DNA from: Flammula alnicola
Taxonomy: Eukaryota; Basidiomycota; Agaricomycetes; Agaricales; Strophariaceae
Direction of reading: 5' to 3'
Assembly: GCA_015499995.1 (NCBI GenBank)
Contig: JADNRV010000096.1
Location: 1 to 64,000, forward strand
DNA: 64,000 nt
Made by a program: the position numbers and the translations under genes. How positions within the stretch are numbered: position 1 is the first letter of the stretch; every line of letters starts with the position of its first letter. Shown in pieces: positions 10,483-22,119 of the stretch. The notes under the pieces are model-generated. The model did not search any database. It was not told where the DNA came from and was given only the letters and a program-made list of their open reading frames with translations.

Positions 10483-12699
10483 GGTGGTAGCGGAATAAGT
10501 TTGTGTTGCGTATGATCACAATATGTGACTAACTTCAAATTATCTAAGTACAAGTCCAAGTTACACGCCTTCCTCGCCTTCGTCTTCTTGTACACCACCA
10601 AGATATCCTACCTCTAATCCCATTTTCTCGCAAACAAAAAACCTTCCATCTCCGGGATCCTTGAATGGTATCATTGCAATGCAGATGGTAATATTCTTGA
10701 CGGGAACAACCTCAAGCGCTGCAACGCCCTTGTATTGACATACTCGCAATGCACCACTTGATTCTGCCAATAGTTGTGGATCTGGTGCGTCAAAAGTTGA
10801 AACCAGAGCGACTGTTTCATCTTCTCCCTGGATTGTAGTTTGGAAGAAATACTGCACTTCGGCAAATATTGGAGCCTTGGTAAGCATATTCCGGTAGAAC
10901 TTGAAATTGAGTCGCGAGCGCAATTTGATTTTAGTCTCCTATCATTAAATATTAAAGTAAATGCTCACCATAATGTTCCTTGACATCCGTACCTTGTCTA
11001 AAGGCTTGGCCATTTCTTTCCATGCCGTTCTTACAAACTGCAGATTTGGGAGGCGAAGCCGAGCCCACTTCTGTATATCGGAATTCCACATAGCATTGAC
11101 ATTAATGTTTCGTGACTGGTAGAAAGCCTCGAGAGCGGCCTTTTCAATCGCAGAGATGGGACGAAGGCATGAATCTCTCATTGCCAGTAAATATCCGTTG
11201 CCAAGATCTTCAGTCAAATGCAGAAGTGTGGTTGTTGTCGTGTTAAGTCCTGGTATCATAGCCATCAGTGCATTGACTTGTCCACGACGTACTCCCCTTT
11301 CAGAGAGATTTTCAAATGGCTCTGATGGTTGCCGAATTTCTTCGCCCAAGTTTCCGATTGTTCTTTCCATTGGCCATTGAGTATAGCAGATACCTGGGCC
11401 AAGACGGGGCACTTCAGGAGCAACATGTAGGAGCGCATGGATGCTTTGCCGGCAGAAATGGAGGCGAGATGTTTTTCGTTGATAATAGATGAGCTCAAAC
11501 TCCTTTACAAAGTCAAGAAGTAATTTGTGAGCTTCAATCAGGTGCGCTCTTGTAATCGAGCGCTGATGAATTAGGCGCACACCGGCAACCATCTTGCAAT
11601 AATTTTTCCAGTACTTTTCGGGCAGTAGCTGATAGAAAAGTCCGGGCCATAAACCAAAAATATATGTTAGGAATTCCCAAGCTTTGTAGCCACTTGAGAT
11701 TTTTTCGGCTGGGTTCCTTGGAGGCCTGTCAAAGGAGCCAGGGAGGTATGGTGTCGCATCGGCCACACATTGTCCGTGTGCCTTCCAAGCATCGCCTGTC
11801 AAAACAGCCCAATCCCATGATCGTTTGTCATCTGCAGGATCACATTCGATGGTGCCGCGCCAAAGCCCAAGCATTAAATCGGGAATATTAAGTGAAATTA
11901 GGTGCATGAGGTCAGCACCAAAACAAAGCGGGATGGGTAGAGTTCGATCGGAAGGAAATCCACTGAATATACTCAGTTTTGTGATTCCCGTGTTTCTGCG
12001 GTGCTGTTGATGTTGGGCTTGGTTTCGAGAACTTAACACTATATTTAAGGCTTTCTGGTATTCAGCGGGATTTCCGATGGATAGATGAGATGGATCAACA
12101 TCTGGGTGATCACAGCCTTCAACTGAGTATCCATGGGGCTTCAAAAGCGCGGGATAATAATGATTTGCACCATCCTTTCTCCGACCTTTGACTGGACAGT
12201 ATAAACGACACCCAAATGCACCTGAATGTCCTGTAAGGCCATTCAGATAGGTTAAACCAGGTCCGTCGGCGAGTCCTAGTAACACGAATATCTTTGATTT
12301 AAAAGTTGCATTCTGGACTGCATCCCATATCGGTAGACCTTCCTTCATGAGAGCGGCTACATGATGAAAGCCTGGATATAGAAAAGAGTCGACATTTTTG
12401 GGTTTATGTGGTCCAGGAATAAATCCGCCAGGAAATATATGTCGTTTCTTGTAGCGCTGATCAGGTGGAAGGTCGAGGATTACCCAGATGTAAATCCAGC
12501 AGTCGGATTGTTTGCTTTGGTACAGGTGAGCGCCGTCAATAGACATCAGTAGGACCATGTCTTCTGGTTTGATTTTTCCAGAACCGACGGCATTCAAGTA
12601 AGCTTCGCCGTAAAAGATATCCTCCCATTCATCCAGGGAGTTACCGTTATCCTTAGCCTTCTGCAGAATATCCTCGGTCTTCTGCCTTCGGTATCGCAT

Positions 12700-14553
12700 C
12701 ATCAGAGAATTCGGGAAAATGTGGCCATGGATTATATAGTGAACGAAATCGGTACAATGTGCTGCCACTGGTATAACCCGCTATAACATTACAACAGGGG
12801 ATATATAGTCTATATATGGCCAGGAGGATTTTTGTAATTGTCATCATCTGATACCATGATGATGACCGACGACACCCTGGTTGCATATTGATTTTTAGTC
12901 ACCATCTGTTGTCTTCATGAGCGACCTTTGCATTGTTGGATCCCCATTATAAGTACATGATCTTCTAGAATCACAATTGTAATTTTTCCCGTCATACAAT
13001 GGAAGCAATGATATGAAATTAACATTAGATTGATACTACAATACGAGAGGAGCTGGGGTTGATAGTGGTACTAGTCATCAAATGGATCTATAATCACGCG
13101 GTGCGAACAGCAGCGCGCTTCGCAGCGCACTCTTCCAGACCGAATCGTCGTTGGCTGTGGAGGAACCATGTTGCAGGAAAACTTGTCTGAGAAACACGTC
13201 AGTAACTGCTTGTCGAATGCCATACTACTTTTAACTCACTTGTTCCACCACACAAGCACCTCCTTGTTGTTCCGGCAGAAGATAGCGACGGTTGTATCAT
13301 CAAAGTTGTCGACAATTACGTTGTAAAAGGTTTTGAAATCAAACCCATTGTAAATTGCATCAGCCGGCCACTGCTCTGCATCGGTGAGGTTGAAGGTAAG
13401 CTACGAGACAATGTTAGTACACGGTAGAGATAAATAGTGATGGACATACAAGCATGGCAACGTAGGCAATGGACCGAGGTAACACCTTCCCTTCCAATGT
13501 TGTTGATGCTGCCAGGTAGACTAGCCTCCCCGAGCCTGGATAGTTGAGATGTACGCCCGTCAGCGCCATCTCCGCTACCCAAGAATCAAACGGGCGGTCG
13601 TTGGTGGTCCTGCGACGCTCGTCAACGTCGCAAGCCCACCAACGACTCCGTTGATGAGAGCTGGAATCCCCTTCGCAGGTCTTCTATGTTGGCCCTATAA
13701 GTTCATAGTATACTATGGGGGAATTTTGAGTGGAAATGATGTGAAAGCGCATCGAGAGAGGCATAAGGTATGAGGTGAACGGTGGGGAAAGGCAAGAAGG
13801 CCACGCTGTTCAACGTTCAACTTGCATCAATTTCCTTTCCTGATCGTTGAACAGGATCACATGACATTCATGTGGCATCTCAGTGCAAGTTCGTCCCCTC
13901 GGGAGTTCGCGGCTGCATTTTGACTTAGGTTTATTCGTTGTCAGTTAAGTGGCGATGGAAGTCTGAAATGACTTACGAAATATTTTATGAATGTACTTAG
14001 TTATTTAAGCACAACAATGACCCGCGGTGTACTATGGCAAAAAACAGCCCTGCGACTTGCCTGCGACGCTCCTCGAGGTTACCGGCAGAAATTTTGACCT
14101 TACTGTAATTTCCAACTCATCCGTTCCTTAAACAGTACAGCGGAAGACGAGGAGGACAACGACGATGGAGACGGTGATCTGAGTTATGGCGATGTGGGAT
14201 ACGATGCACCTTGATGATAAAGTCAGATCTAGTGTAGCTAACAATTATATTGTTGATATATACATTCTGCCGGAATGATGTCTGCTGACACCTCGAAGCT
14301 CACGAGCTGAACTTTTGGTGAAGTGGTGTGAACCTCAAATAATAAAGATGATCATAGTCTCAGGTAAATACCATGCTGATTACCCCGGTATCTTGGGTTC
14401 TAATTCTCTGGTCAGAATTACGAACGAATATAAATTGGTGTCGACTAGACGAATGGATTACACCTCGATGTAATGGGTTGCAACTTCGTATCATCTTGTC
14501 ACGACTTCACCACCGTCACAACCTCATACCAACTTTTCCACGATTTACTGATG
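12700..14553. mobile_element. 1.85-kb TIR insertion inside the transposase gene
   Basis: The left end CATCAGAGAATTCGGGAAAA and the right end, read inward on the other strand, CATCAGTAAATCGTGGAAAA, form an imperfect TIR of about 25 bp. AT dinucleotides border it (12698-12699, 14554-14555), compatible with a 2-bp target duplication, although the palindromic ends leave this uncertain. Removing it rejoins the host transposase codons in frame, which is the strongest evidence for an insertion. It contains no transposase. It carries a spliced gene fragment on the minus strand (13078-13683). On the plus strand near 14141-14214 is an acidic exon-like end reading DEEDNDDGDGDLSYGDVGYD before a stop. Confidence 0.65.
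13078..13683 (-). pseudogene. Spliced gene fragment carried by the TIR insertion; family unknown
   Basis: Three exons with canonical introns: 13683-13450, 13400-13240 and 13186-13078. The introns are 49 and 53 nt, with donors GTATGT and GTGAGT and acceptors CGTAG and CTCAG. The joined frame contains WWACDVDERRRTTNDRPFDS, MALTGVHLNYPGSGRLVYLA, EQWPADAIYNGFDFKTFY, VIVDNFDDTTVAIFCRNNKE and VWWNKQVFLQHG, and ends at a stop at 13078-13080. A further acceptor at 13684 (ACATAG) suggests missing upstream exons. The protein-like composition and clean splice sites say it was a real gene. I do not recognise the family. Capture of a host gene by the transposon is the simplest reading; it could also be the element's own unrecognised gene. 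Confidence 0.5.
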
Positions 14554-15814
14554 ATAGCCTCTGCGCCCTCGGGACTACGCCACAGTGCCTGAAGTTGTGG
14601 TCCTAAAGGGATTGTGTGAAACTGGCGCTGTGGTATTTTTTTACGACCACTGCTAGACGCAAACACCCGAGGGTCGTATCGAGGTTCCTGGCATTTCGGG
14701 CAGGTCTCCAGGTCAGAAAATGGTCCTGTGTATGCGATACAGGTATTGGGACACATGTCGTGCATTATTGAGGTGACTCCCGTAATATCCTCAATCCGCT
14801 GTTTGACTTGAAAGAGCGAAGGAACCTCAGTGTATTCATGTCCGAGTCTGTCTATCGAGCGGTGAAATGTTTTCCGCACATCGTTGAAAACCCTTTCTGA
14901 TGCGGTATCTGTATCAATAAACAGTTCGATTCCGGTACGCAGCTCTGGTTGCTCATTGAGATTAAGTTGTTCCTCTTCCGGATTTCGCAACCTTTCAACC
15001 ACGTCAGCGCGGAGATTGCTATTGTCCAGCGATGCGCCTCGGAGAGCTTCAATGAATTGTTGTGCAATTCTGAGCTCTTCCAGCGTCGCCTCCACTTCGA
15101 ATTCTGGATAATCCACTATCGGGACTTGTTCATGATCATTGCCGTCATCTTCTATGTTTCGATTCTCTGGTTGAGGTTCTGGCTCAGGACTCGGCGAATT
15201 ATTTCCGTTATTTCTGAGGTCGGCTAAGCTACCTCGATCTGCCTGTTGCGGATCCGGTGGGTCCAAGTCGTCATCCTGATGAGATTATTCCAGTTATAAT
15301 TCATACCGTAGACGTGACTACTACATTCAAGTTGACTAACGTGTACGTAGATATCATCATCATCATTTTCAGCGGTTCTGCCTGCACCGAACAGAGGTTC
15401 GTTATCTGCCCTTTGGTAATCTGTACCACCCTCGGCATGATCTTGTTCCCCCACCACTTGTTCTTCATCACTTCTTTCCAGCTCCAAGCCATCCGATAGG
15501 TCTTCCTCTGAGATGTGTCGGCGAGGACGCTTATGACTTGTGTGGGGGGATAGACTTCGTGTTCGTCTGCTGGGTCCAGCAGAATTCCCTCCGACAATAT
15601 TGCTTGTAGCCGAAGAATGGCTGGGTTCAGGGTGAAGATGCCCTTGCTGTGCGAGGAAAGCCGTGTAGGAACTGACAGGATTGTTATTGGCAGCGCGCGA
15701 GGCGGCGTGCGCGTTGTGGGTGGTCTTCGAGACTTTCTTGGGTTCAGTACGTCCGCCCAGCATGCAGATGGGGCAAGAACAGTAGTAGTCACGCTCGGGA
15801 GCCTTAGGCGGCAT

Positions 15815-16383
15815 GATGTTGTCAGATTTTGTTCAGTGTAGAGTAAGGGACAGTCGCGCTGGGATGCTCGGCGATAAGGAAAAACCTGATTTTGCTGTAT
15901 CTGGTTCGAAGACGTTAGATCGGCTCAATATGGTTTGAGTTGGTTATATTTGGCCACCTCTCACTGGGGGTCATGTGCGGCGGTGTTTCCAAAATCCAGA
16001 TTTACTGCATTTTTTGGCCTGAAAATCAACATGATAGGATTATACATCCGCATAAATCAAACCCTCAGTTCTATGGCCCCGCCGAGATGCGGTTGCCCCC
16101 TTGAACGTCGCTCTATTTTTGAGCTCTTCCACAAAGCTATTTTACTCTTCAAATTTGAGACTCTTAAACAGACGCGTGTATATATATTCCAGCCTTGTCC
16201 TTGAACAACAATCCATCGCTCCACATCTTCTAGTTCTTTCTTATTTCACAATCGGCGTTTGATCTTGAAATTGAAATGACTGCAATACAAAAGTGGAGGG
16301 AAAGCTCGGTCTTACTATGAAGATACGTAACGAGGGGAAGGCAACGGAATAAGGGTGCATAGAAGCAAATATGTGCAAATACG
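15815..16383. other. Intergenic, between the transposase start and the cysteine-cluster gene
   Basis: No long frame or repeat. A GGCGGTGTTTCCAAAATCCAG stretch near 15980 resembles the end signature of family G but has no partner nearby. The 5' end of the CACTA-like element should lie here; no CACTA-type terminus with a matching partner was seen. Confidence 0.4.
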
Positions 16384-17861
16384 ATGAATTTGCCCAAGCA
16401 AATTGTCGTTGTCTCTTCCATCATACGCCAAATGTCGGGCCAGTACTCTTCACCACTTCAACAAGCCTTACGTTCCTACAAAGTTCTGCGGGAAAAGATA
16501 GAAGCGACAGTTGGCGATGGAAATGTAGATTTCTCTCTTTTCGTGACTCTGCATAATGAGCTCGTACGTTTCACTCCATCCTTCTCAATATGCGGAGTAA
16601 AACCTTTCTTTATGAAGGCAAAAGTATACAGCGATCTCAAAGAGAACGGATACAAAGGCAGTGTTGAAGCCAATGGCTTTCGAGATGTCTTCACAAGCAC
16701 ACCTAGAAGCGCAAATTCGTTCGATGGCTTTATGTTTGTAGAGAACTTGCGCAAGGTGCTGAAGATAGCCGACAACAAACGGCCAGGTTAATGCCAACTC
16801 TGACGCTCTCCTCCGCCTTTCTCTGATGCATACCAGATGACAGGACTTCCGCTGCTCTGTCCACTCTCGCTCCTACCGCAGACTCAATACCTCCAGACCG
16901 AATGATTAACACAAATTCAATGGCGGTCGAAGGCCCGGAAATTGACCAGACCACCTTGCATGCGTCTCCTGTCTCCAATACAGCACCCATCCTTTCGGGT
17001 ACGATCCCCCAGCACCCTTCTTTATCTGTCTCTACATCGCCTTCACGAATCACTCGTTCTCGGTCAAGCCCTCAGCGCGAATCATCGGCTGCCCCTCCTT
17101 CTGACACGAAGCAACGTCCGTCGGAGGCAGCATCCTGCGAGGGCTGTTTGAAGGATGGCGTCGTATGTTCTCCGCCGCCACCGAAGAAACCGGGTCAAAG
17201 GGGAAGAGCCAAACAGTCATGCGAACGATGTTCCACAAAACAAAGGAAATGTAGCAATAGCGCAAAGCCGTCGGTGCCCCGAAAGGCAGAGGGGGAACCT
17301 GCAATTCAATATGATGTAGAGGCGTCCGCGGCTCCTGCTATTCCCACAGTCGATGCGAAGCCTGCCATTGCCGGTGAAACTCTTGTTTTCACTCCACCTT
17401 CCCCGCAAAGTCAAGGTATGTCATATCTCTTTTCATTCGTAATCTTTCTTAATACTCCAGAAGGTACTTCCATCCCAGACGGACCCGATGAAGTTGTCGA
17501 AGCCGATGTTTTAGGTGATGCGACTGCGGCTCCGGCTGCCGCCGTGAAGCAAGACTTTGACGCCCTGCGCGAACATGTGGTGGAGCTTGAAAAACAGGTC
17601 GTCCAACTTCGGAATGATGTTCAGTCATGCACCGCTTCTTTCAGTCAGCAAATGCGCACGTTGGAGGGATACCAAATCGAACTTAAGTTATTCTACAAAA
17701 CTGCAAGTCAAGTCGCCATTGCAAAAGGGACAATTAACCACGACGGTCGCCGCGATTTAATGTTGAGTTCTAGTATCGGTAAAAAGCGTACCGCCGAGGT
17801 ACTGGACGATTTGGAAGACTCTAAGAAGAGGCGACGTTCTCAAGAAAGGAGTGTACGATAA
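16384..17861 (+). CDS. Cysteine-cluster coiled-coil protein (putative nuclear regulator), copy 1
   Basis: The exon model is 16384-16563, 16618-16786, 16837-17415 and 17461-17861; it closes in frame at 443 codons including the stop. The first intron (54 nt, no stop) may be retained without a frame change. The N-terminal part has QQALRSYKVLREKIEATV and a conserved VYSDLKENGYKG...FRDVFTSTPRSANSFDG block. A Ser/Pro-rich linker leads to CEGCLKDGVVCSPPPPKK and then SCERCSTKQRKC. Together these make a C-x2-C-x4-V-x-C...C-x2-C-x5-C cluster resembling the zinc-binding module of Zn2Cys6-like agaricomycete proteins. Near the C-terminus is a coiled coil (LREHVVELEKQVVQLRNDVQ) and a KKR-rich basic tail. 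DNA binding is an inference. Its 5' two thirds are nearly identical to the gene at 36291-38109; its 3' third is unrelated. Confidence 0.65.
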
Positions 17862-18704
17862 AGCTTTCCAACTGGTGCCCAGTCCCTATTACCCATACAT
17901 AGCTTCCTGACATTGCTTTGTGTAACAACTTCGATGTACTTTTTGTGGAAGTGATAATCAATGCTCTTTCATCTGTGGCTGGTTTTATTGGCTACAATCG
18001 CACGGACATGGATTTCCGAAAGGACTATATGAACATTCTGACATAAATGGCAGTTGAAGCTTCGATGCGGGTGTAAACTATTCGCCCCCATCTCAGAATA
18101 GAGCAAGGCTAGCCTTCTAGAAGTCGCCACATACTTTGAACTTCTCATATGTTGCTGACCCTCTCTATACGTTGATGACGAGACGACGGTCTAGTCTCTG
18201 CGGTGGTAGCGAAAAAGGAAGGTAGATGAAGAGACAGCGACGTCGAGAAGTCGATGGATCTGTCGACGTAGGCGTTGAGTGTTAGAATTGCACACCATCT
18301 TCCCCTCGCGGCCGTTGTCACTGAATGGTCATACAAAGACGGCCTGACAAATGACCAGAGTGTTGTGGTTGTAGATGGAGGATAGGCCAGGGCGGAGGCT
18401 GAGTAACAGCGCATTAAATAGGTGCATCCTCACAGTCGACGAGAGTGTAGGGTTCGAATTGGTCCGAAGGTCGTCGCGCCAGGTCGTAGAGGGTGCTGGC
18501 GATCCTAAGTTACGTGCCTGATGTTTTCGGCGCCACTTGCGTGAGTGGTCTGACTCCCTCGTGAACTTTGGAGGGTGCTCGAAAACCCAAATAAATTCTG
18601 AAGCACGACCGTAGCTCGAGTGTGTACTCCGAGCCCACCACGGAACAACAGAGGAAGTAAAGAGCGGTCCATTTGGTTCCCACCAAGGAAATTCATGCGG
18701 TCAT
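17862..18704. other. No supported gene
   Basis: Short frames only; 18145-18414 and 18505-18744 on the minus strand have no recognisable motifs. Confidence 0.4.
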
Positions 18705-19172
18705 TTAAATCGAATCTGTCCAAATTTCGTCCAACGATCCGCATCCTTCAGCCACGCATGATAGGGGACGGAGTTGGTCAGGAGCATGCAGACGCGATAT
18801 CTTGCTAGCGCTCCTGTCGGCAGAAAGACCCGGGGCAATCCGGTAGATAGGGTGGTGGGTATATGCGCCATATAGAGCCTTCACATCGCGCAGTCCAAAC
18901 AGTATGAGCCGGTAAGTCGTTGGGTATGACAACGTAGAGGTGTGCCATGACGGCCCGCATAACTCGATCATCGTATCCGCTCCTGGTCATCTCTTGCATG
19001 ACTGTACGTGAGTGCCGGTTATCGAGATTGTGCGCTGTTCAAAGTAGCAGAAATTAATTGTTGAGAGAGCGTGCAGTGTTCATAAAATACTTACCTAGCG
19101 CATCATCTATCTGCTGTTTCAAGATATTCAGGCCGACGACCACGGCTGGGATTTGAGGTAGCCCAATGCCCT
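18705..19172 (-). pseudogene. Fragment of an unrecognised multi-exon gene
   Basis: On the minus strand GLPQIPAVVVGLNILKQQID is followed by a donor (19105-19090 region, GTAAGT). A second segment then has EMTRSGYDDRVMRAVMAHLY, VVIPNDLPAHTVWTARCEGS and IWRIYPPPYLPDCPGSFC. After this the frame moves by one to SASKISRLHAPDQLRPLSC and AEGCGSLDEIWTDSI. The protein-like composition over about 150 residues, with one frame break, points to a decayed gene. No family is recognised. Confidence 0.4.
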
Positions 19173-20860
19173 TAACTCAGTGTACTCCGTGTGGCAGTCC
19201 AACCTCGGGTTTGCAGGCATGACACCTAACTTAACCCTTATGATACCGCGGCCACGGATAGCAGAGCTAGATGGCAGAGGGAGAGAGAAACGTACTCTAG
19301 TCCAACTTCCCGGACCTTTGGTGGAGAGTCAATTCGAAATTCGGATAAGAAAATCCGATCGGCTTTAGTTGATACGTAAATCACGTGATGTTAACATGAG
19401 AGTCGTTTGGATAATTCTATTTGTGGGGGCGCCTGATGGTGTTTGGTGCTATTTTCTTTCCCATCCGCCATTCGTGAAAACCTGGATGTCCGCTTTTTAT
19501 AACGTCTGCAGCTCGATATCTATCCTAAATCTTTGGAAGCCATTTTGTTATAATGGAAATTTTGAGACATTTGGTGACTAAGATAAGGATAATTCGAATT
19601 CTAAGGTTACTTTTGGGCCATTTTGGCACATTATTTTATATGTATCTTCCTTGAAAATGGGAATTTCGACAAACATATGTAGTCAGATTTTGATGAAAGA
19701 ATCAAAATGTTCGAGCCAATCGAGTCACGAAAATGGGTCAAAAAAGTGTGAAAAGCTTTTTAAGTTTACCTGCCAAAACCTGCCAAAACGCGTCATTTAC
19801 GCGTGACAGGTCCGTGACAAAGCGCGTTGCCGAGCAGACCGGATGCGCGAAAACAACTTGAGAATGTCCATTTCTCATCAGACGAAGGCAAACATAGAAG
19901 TAAATGACTACAATTTCGAGTATTGCTTGTTATAAATACAATTGGTGACCCAGAGGGTGGACAGTACAGCGGAATGGCTCTGGCGCAGTCTCGGACACTT
20001 TGTCGGGTTTGATCTGCTGACTAATCACCCCATCAAAAGAACCGACAGTGCCCACGGGGGAAACGCTTATGATCGGACAGCTGTCATGGAACGTCCGGTG
20101 GAAGGCCGCTTTTGGGTATCCTCCCAAAACAAGTAGGGAACAATTCTTAAAATAGTTTGTCGTCAAAATAGTGAGTTGCGGGGCGTTCAATTTCCAGCAT
20201 TACATAATGGTTTCGACATCACGTGCATGGGGCTAAAAGTCAAAAACTTCTGAAGAGGCCTGTGATGGTGTGACCTGTGACCACCGAATTGATTTAACTT
20301 TTAATGGGTACAGTATCGTATGGAAACCGGGAGTGGTAAGCCTCCTAAAGCCTTTGCCAAACAACATCGGAGCACTATGCCATGAGTTGTTTAACTTCGA
20401 GGATGTATTGGACCTCGGACACCGGCCCCACCAAGGTAGTTTTGTTATTTGTTATATAATCCTCCTTCGTCGGTGAGATTCACCGTATGTAGTCAGTATT
20501 TTCAAGGGAAAGTATAAATAATATAATACTTGGGACTTAAGTAAGAGGATGGATATGTATTGAAGCAAAATAATCTACCTTCATATGGCCTGTCAACATG
20601 TCAAGTTCAATGAATTGTGATCTAGCTGAACAACAATGTGACGGAGTTCGAAACCCTAACCTCCCGGACCGTGCCTTCATCCTCGTCTTCTTGAACCATC
20701 AACGCGCCGGTCCTCAACGTTGAGGCGTGGTCAAGGCGTGGTGCATTCGACGTCCGATAGACGAATCTAACTCTCCCACCTCTCATGATAAATTTTCCAC
20801 TACAGCTTCTACATCGAGCACGAGCACCACCACAGAGCTCACATCTTCGAAACCCTAACC
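19173..20860. other. No supported gene
   Basis: 1.7 kb with short frames only. Two CCCTAACC-like words near 20650 and 20850 are too few to be called a telomere relic. No terminal repeats were found. Confidence 0.45.
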
Positions 20861-21263
20861 TTCATTTTGACTGATCTAGCCTACCTACCGCAAAACCCTG
20901 CATTGGAACACACCTCTTTGACCCTTCGACGCATTCAGGCAGTGAACGAGTGGCCAGGCGAATCTTTTCTGCCCAGGTACGTCCAAATCCGTTGAGATTT
21001 GACCAAGTTGTGCTGATATCTTCATTTTGGCTGATCTAGCCTACCTACCGCAAAACTCTAGATTGGAACATCGCCTCTTCGACCCTTCGACGCATTCGTG
21101 GCAGTGAACGAGTGGCCAGGCGAATCTTTTCTGCCCAGGTACGTCCAAATCCGTTGAGATTTGACTAAGTTGTGCTGATATCTTCATTTTGCCTGATCTA
21201 CCACAAAACTCTAGATTGGAACATTGACTCTTCAATGCATTCGGGGCAGTGAACGAGCTGCTG
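20861..21263 (+). repeat. 161-bp tandem repeat containing an exon/intron unit (2.5 copies)
   Basis: TTCATTTTGRCTGATCTAGC starts units at 20861, 21021 and 21183 (periods 160 and 162 bp). Each unit contains a 3' splice-like CTCTAG before ATTGGAACAy, then ACGCATTC, GGCAGTGAACGAG and GGCGAATCTTTTCTGCCCAG, which is followed directly by GTACGTCC, a strong donor. The exon-like part is about 77 bp, not a multiple of three, so added copies would shift the frame if translated. The third unit is partial. The first two are nearly identical, suggesting recent duplication. Confidence 0.7.
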
Positions 21264-22119
21264 GGATCAATCAGGTAACCACTTCCATTCTGGCTTTTTT
21301 TTCTCAACTAACAATTTTGGGCTTATTAGGCAGGTCAACGACGTCAGAGTGTAGACTTCGTCAGTCTGCGCTGTTATTTGCTGTCGCGGAGAACAGTTCA
21401 AAGAGGTGAAATGGCAGTCCAACCGAGTTCATCCTTTCAATTGATACTAACAAAGATTTTACATATCTATAGGAGGTATTTTACACAAGGACAAGTCCTC
21501 AAGCCAAGCCAGTCAAGAGAGGAGCACGGCGTCAACCACTGGCGACACACTCGGTTCTTATGAAGGTCAAACAGGCATCTGGGGATAATACGAGACAACG
21601 CGACGAGATCGAAGGGCTTTTGGAAGATGTAGAACGATGAGCTTACAAGCTTCAGGTTTGGCTCTGTTTGTTCGATGGTTCCACCCCTAGAGAAAGAATG
21701 CTCGCTTCGCTCGCAACTAACAATGACATCCATATATACAGCCTTAATAGAGGATATTGGACCTCATATTCTGGTATATTGGAAGATGCGAAAAAATGAC
21801 AAGGAAATATTGGACCTCCTGCTAGCGAAGCATATTGACACTCAGGTATATGGTCTTGGGTAAGTTAAAGGATTTTTAGTGGGCCACCGGACTAATGATA
21901 TTTCACCAGCTTATCGTCTTTCAAAAAAATGAGCAAGCAGATGGGTTTGGAGCGAACACGGAGTCAGAAACATACTCTCGAAACAATCCAAGTCCCAATC
22001 ATTGAATGCTTGAGTAGGCGCACCGTGCATGAAGCTGAATTGTAGTCCACGTTGTATCTCATACTGCAATCTTTGCGCGTCTCGCTCTCACACCGCTATG
22101 CACATGCTTTTCGACGAAT
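21264..22119. other. Exon-like fragments, no gene model
   Basis: The stretch continues the repeat's last unit with a plausible intron (GTAACC...TTATTAG, about 21275-21330) and short frames such as VKQASGDNTRQRDEIEGLLE near 21560. No start, end or family could be set. Confidence 0.35.

Larger units (their letters stand above)
10561..15814 (-). pseudogene. CACTA/EnSpm-like transposase, split by an insertion
   Basis: Exon 1 (15814-15347) starts MPPKAPERDYYCSCPICM, a short cysteine motif followed by an acidic low-complexity tail. Exon 2 (from 15275) has DMCPNTCIAYTGPF, CPKCQEPRYDPR and FHTIPLGPQLQALWR, then stops at EGAEA near 14556. The frame resumes at MRYRRQKTEDIL (12699) and runs through MVLLMSIDGAHLYQSKQSDC, HIFPGGFIPGP, DGPGLTYLNGL, GRRKDGANHYYPAL, CFGADLMHLISLNIPDL, GSFDRPPRNPAEKISSGYKA, PEKYWKNYCKMVAGVR and WPMERTIGNLGEEI to 10969. 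A last exon (10938-10561) carries AEVQYFFQTT and a terminal ALEVVPVKNI block. These blocks, in this order, mark the transposase of agaricomycete CACTA-like elements. If the 12700-14553 insertion is set aside, E-A-M-R-Y-R reads straight through. The gene is otherwise open, so it was broken by that insertion. Terminal repeats of the parent element were not located. Confidence 0.8.

Noticed and set aside
8149..15814. Defined CACTA termini for the two-gene element
   Set aside because: No CACTA-type end with an inverted partner could be found on either side, so borders are not given.
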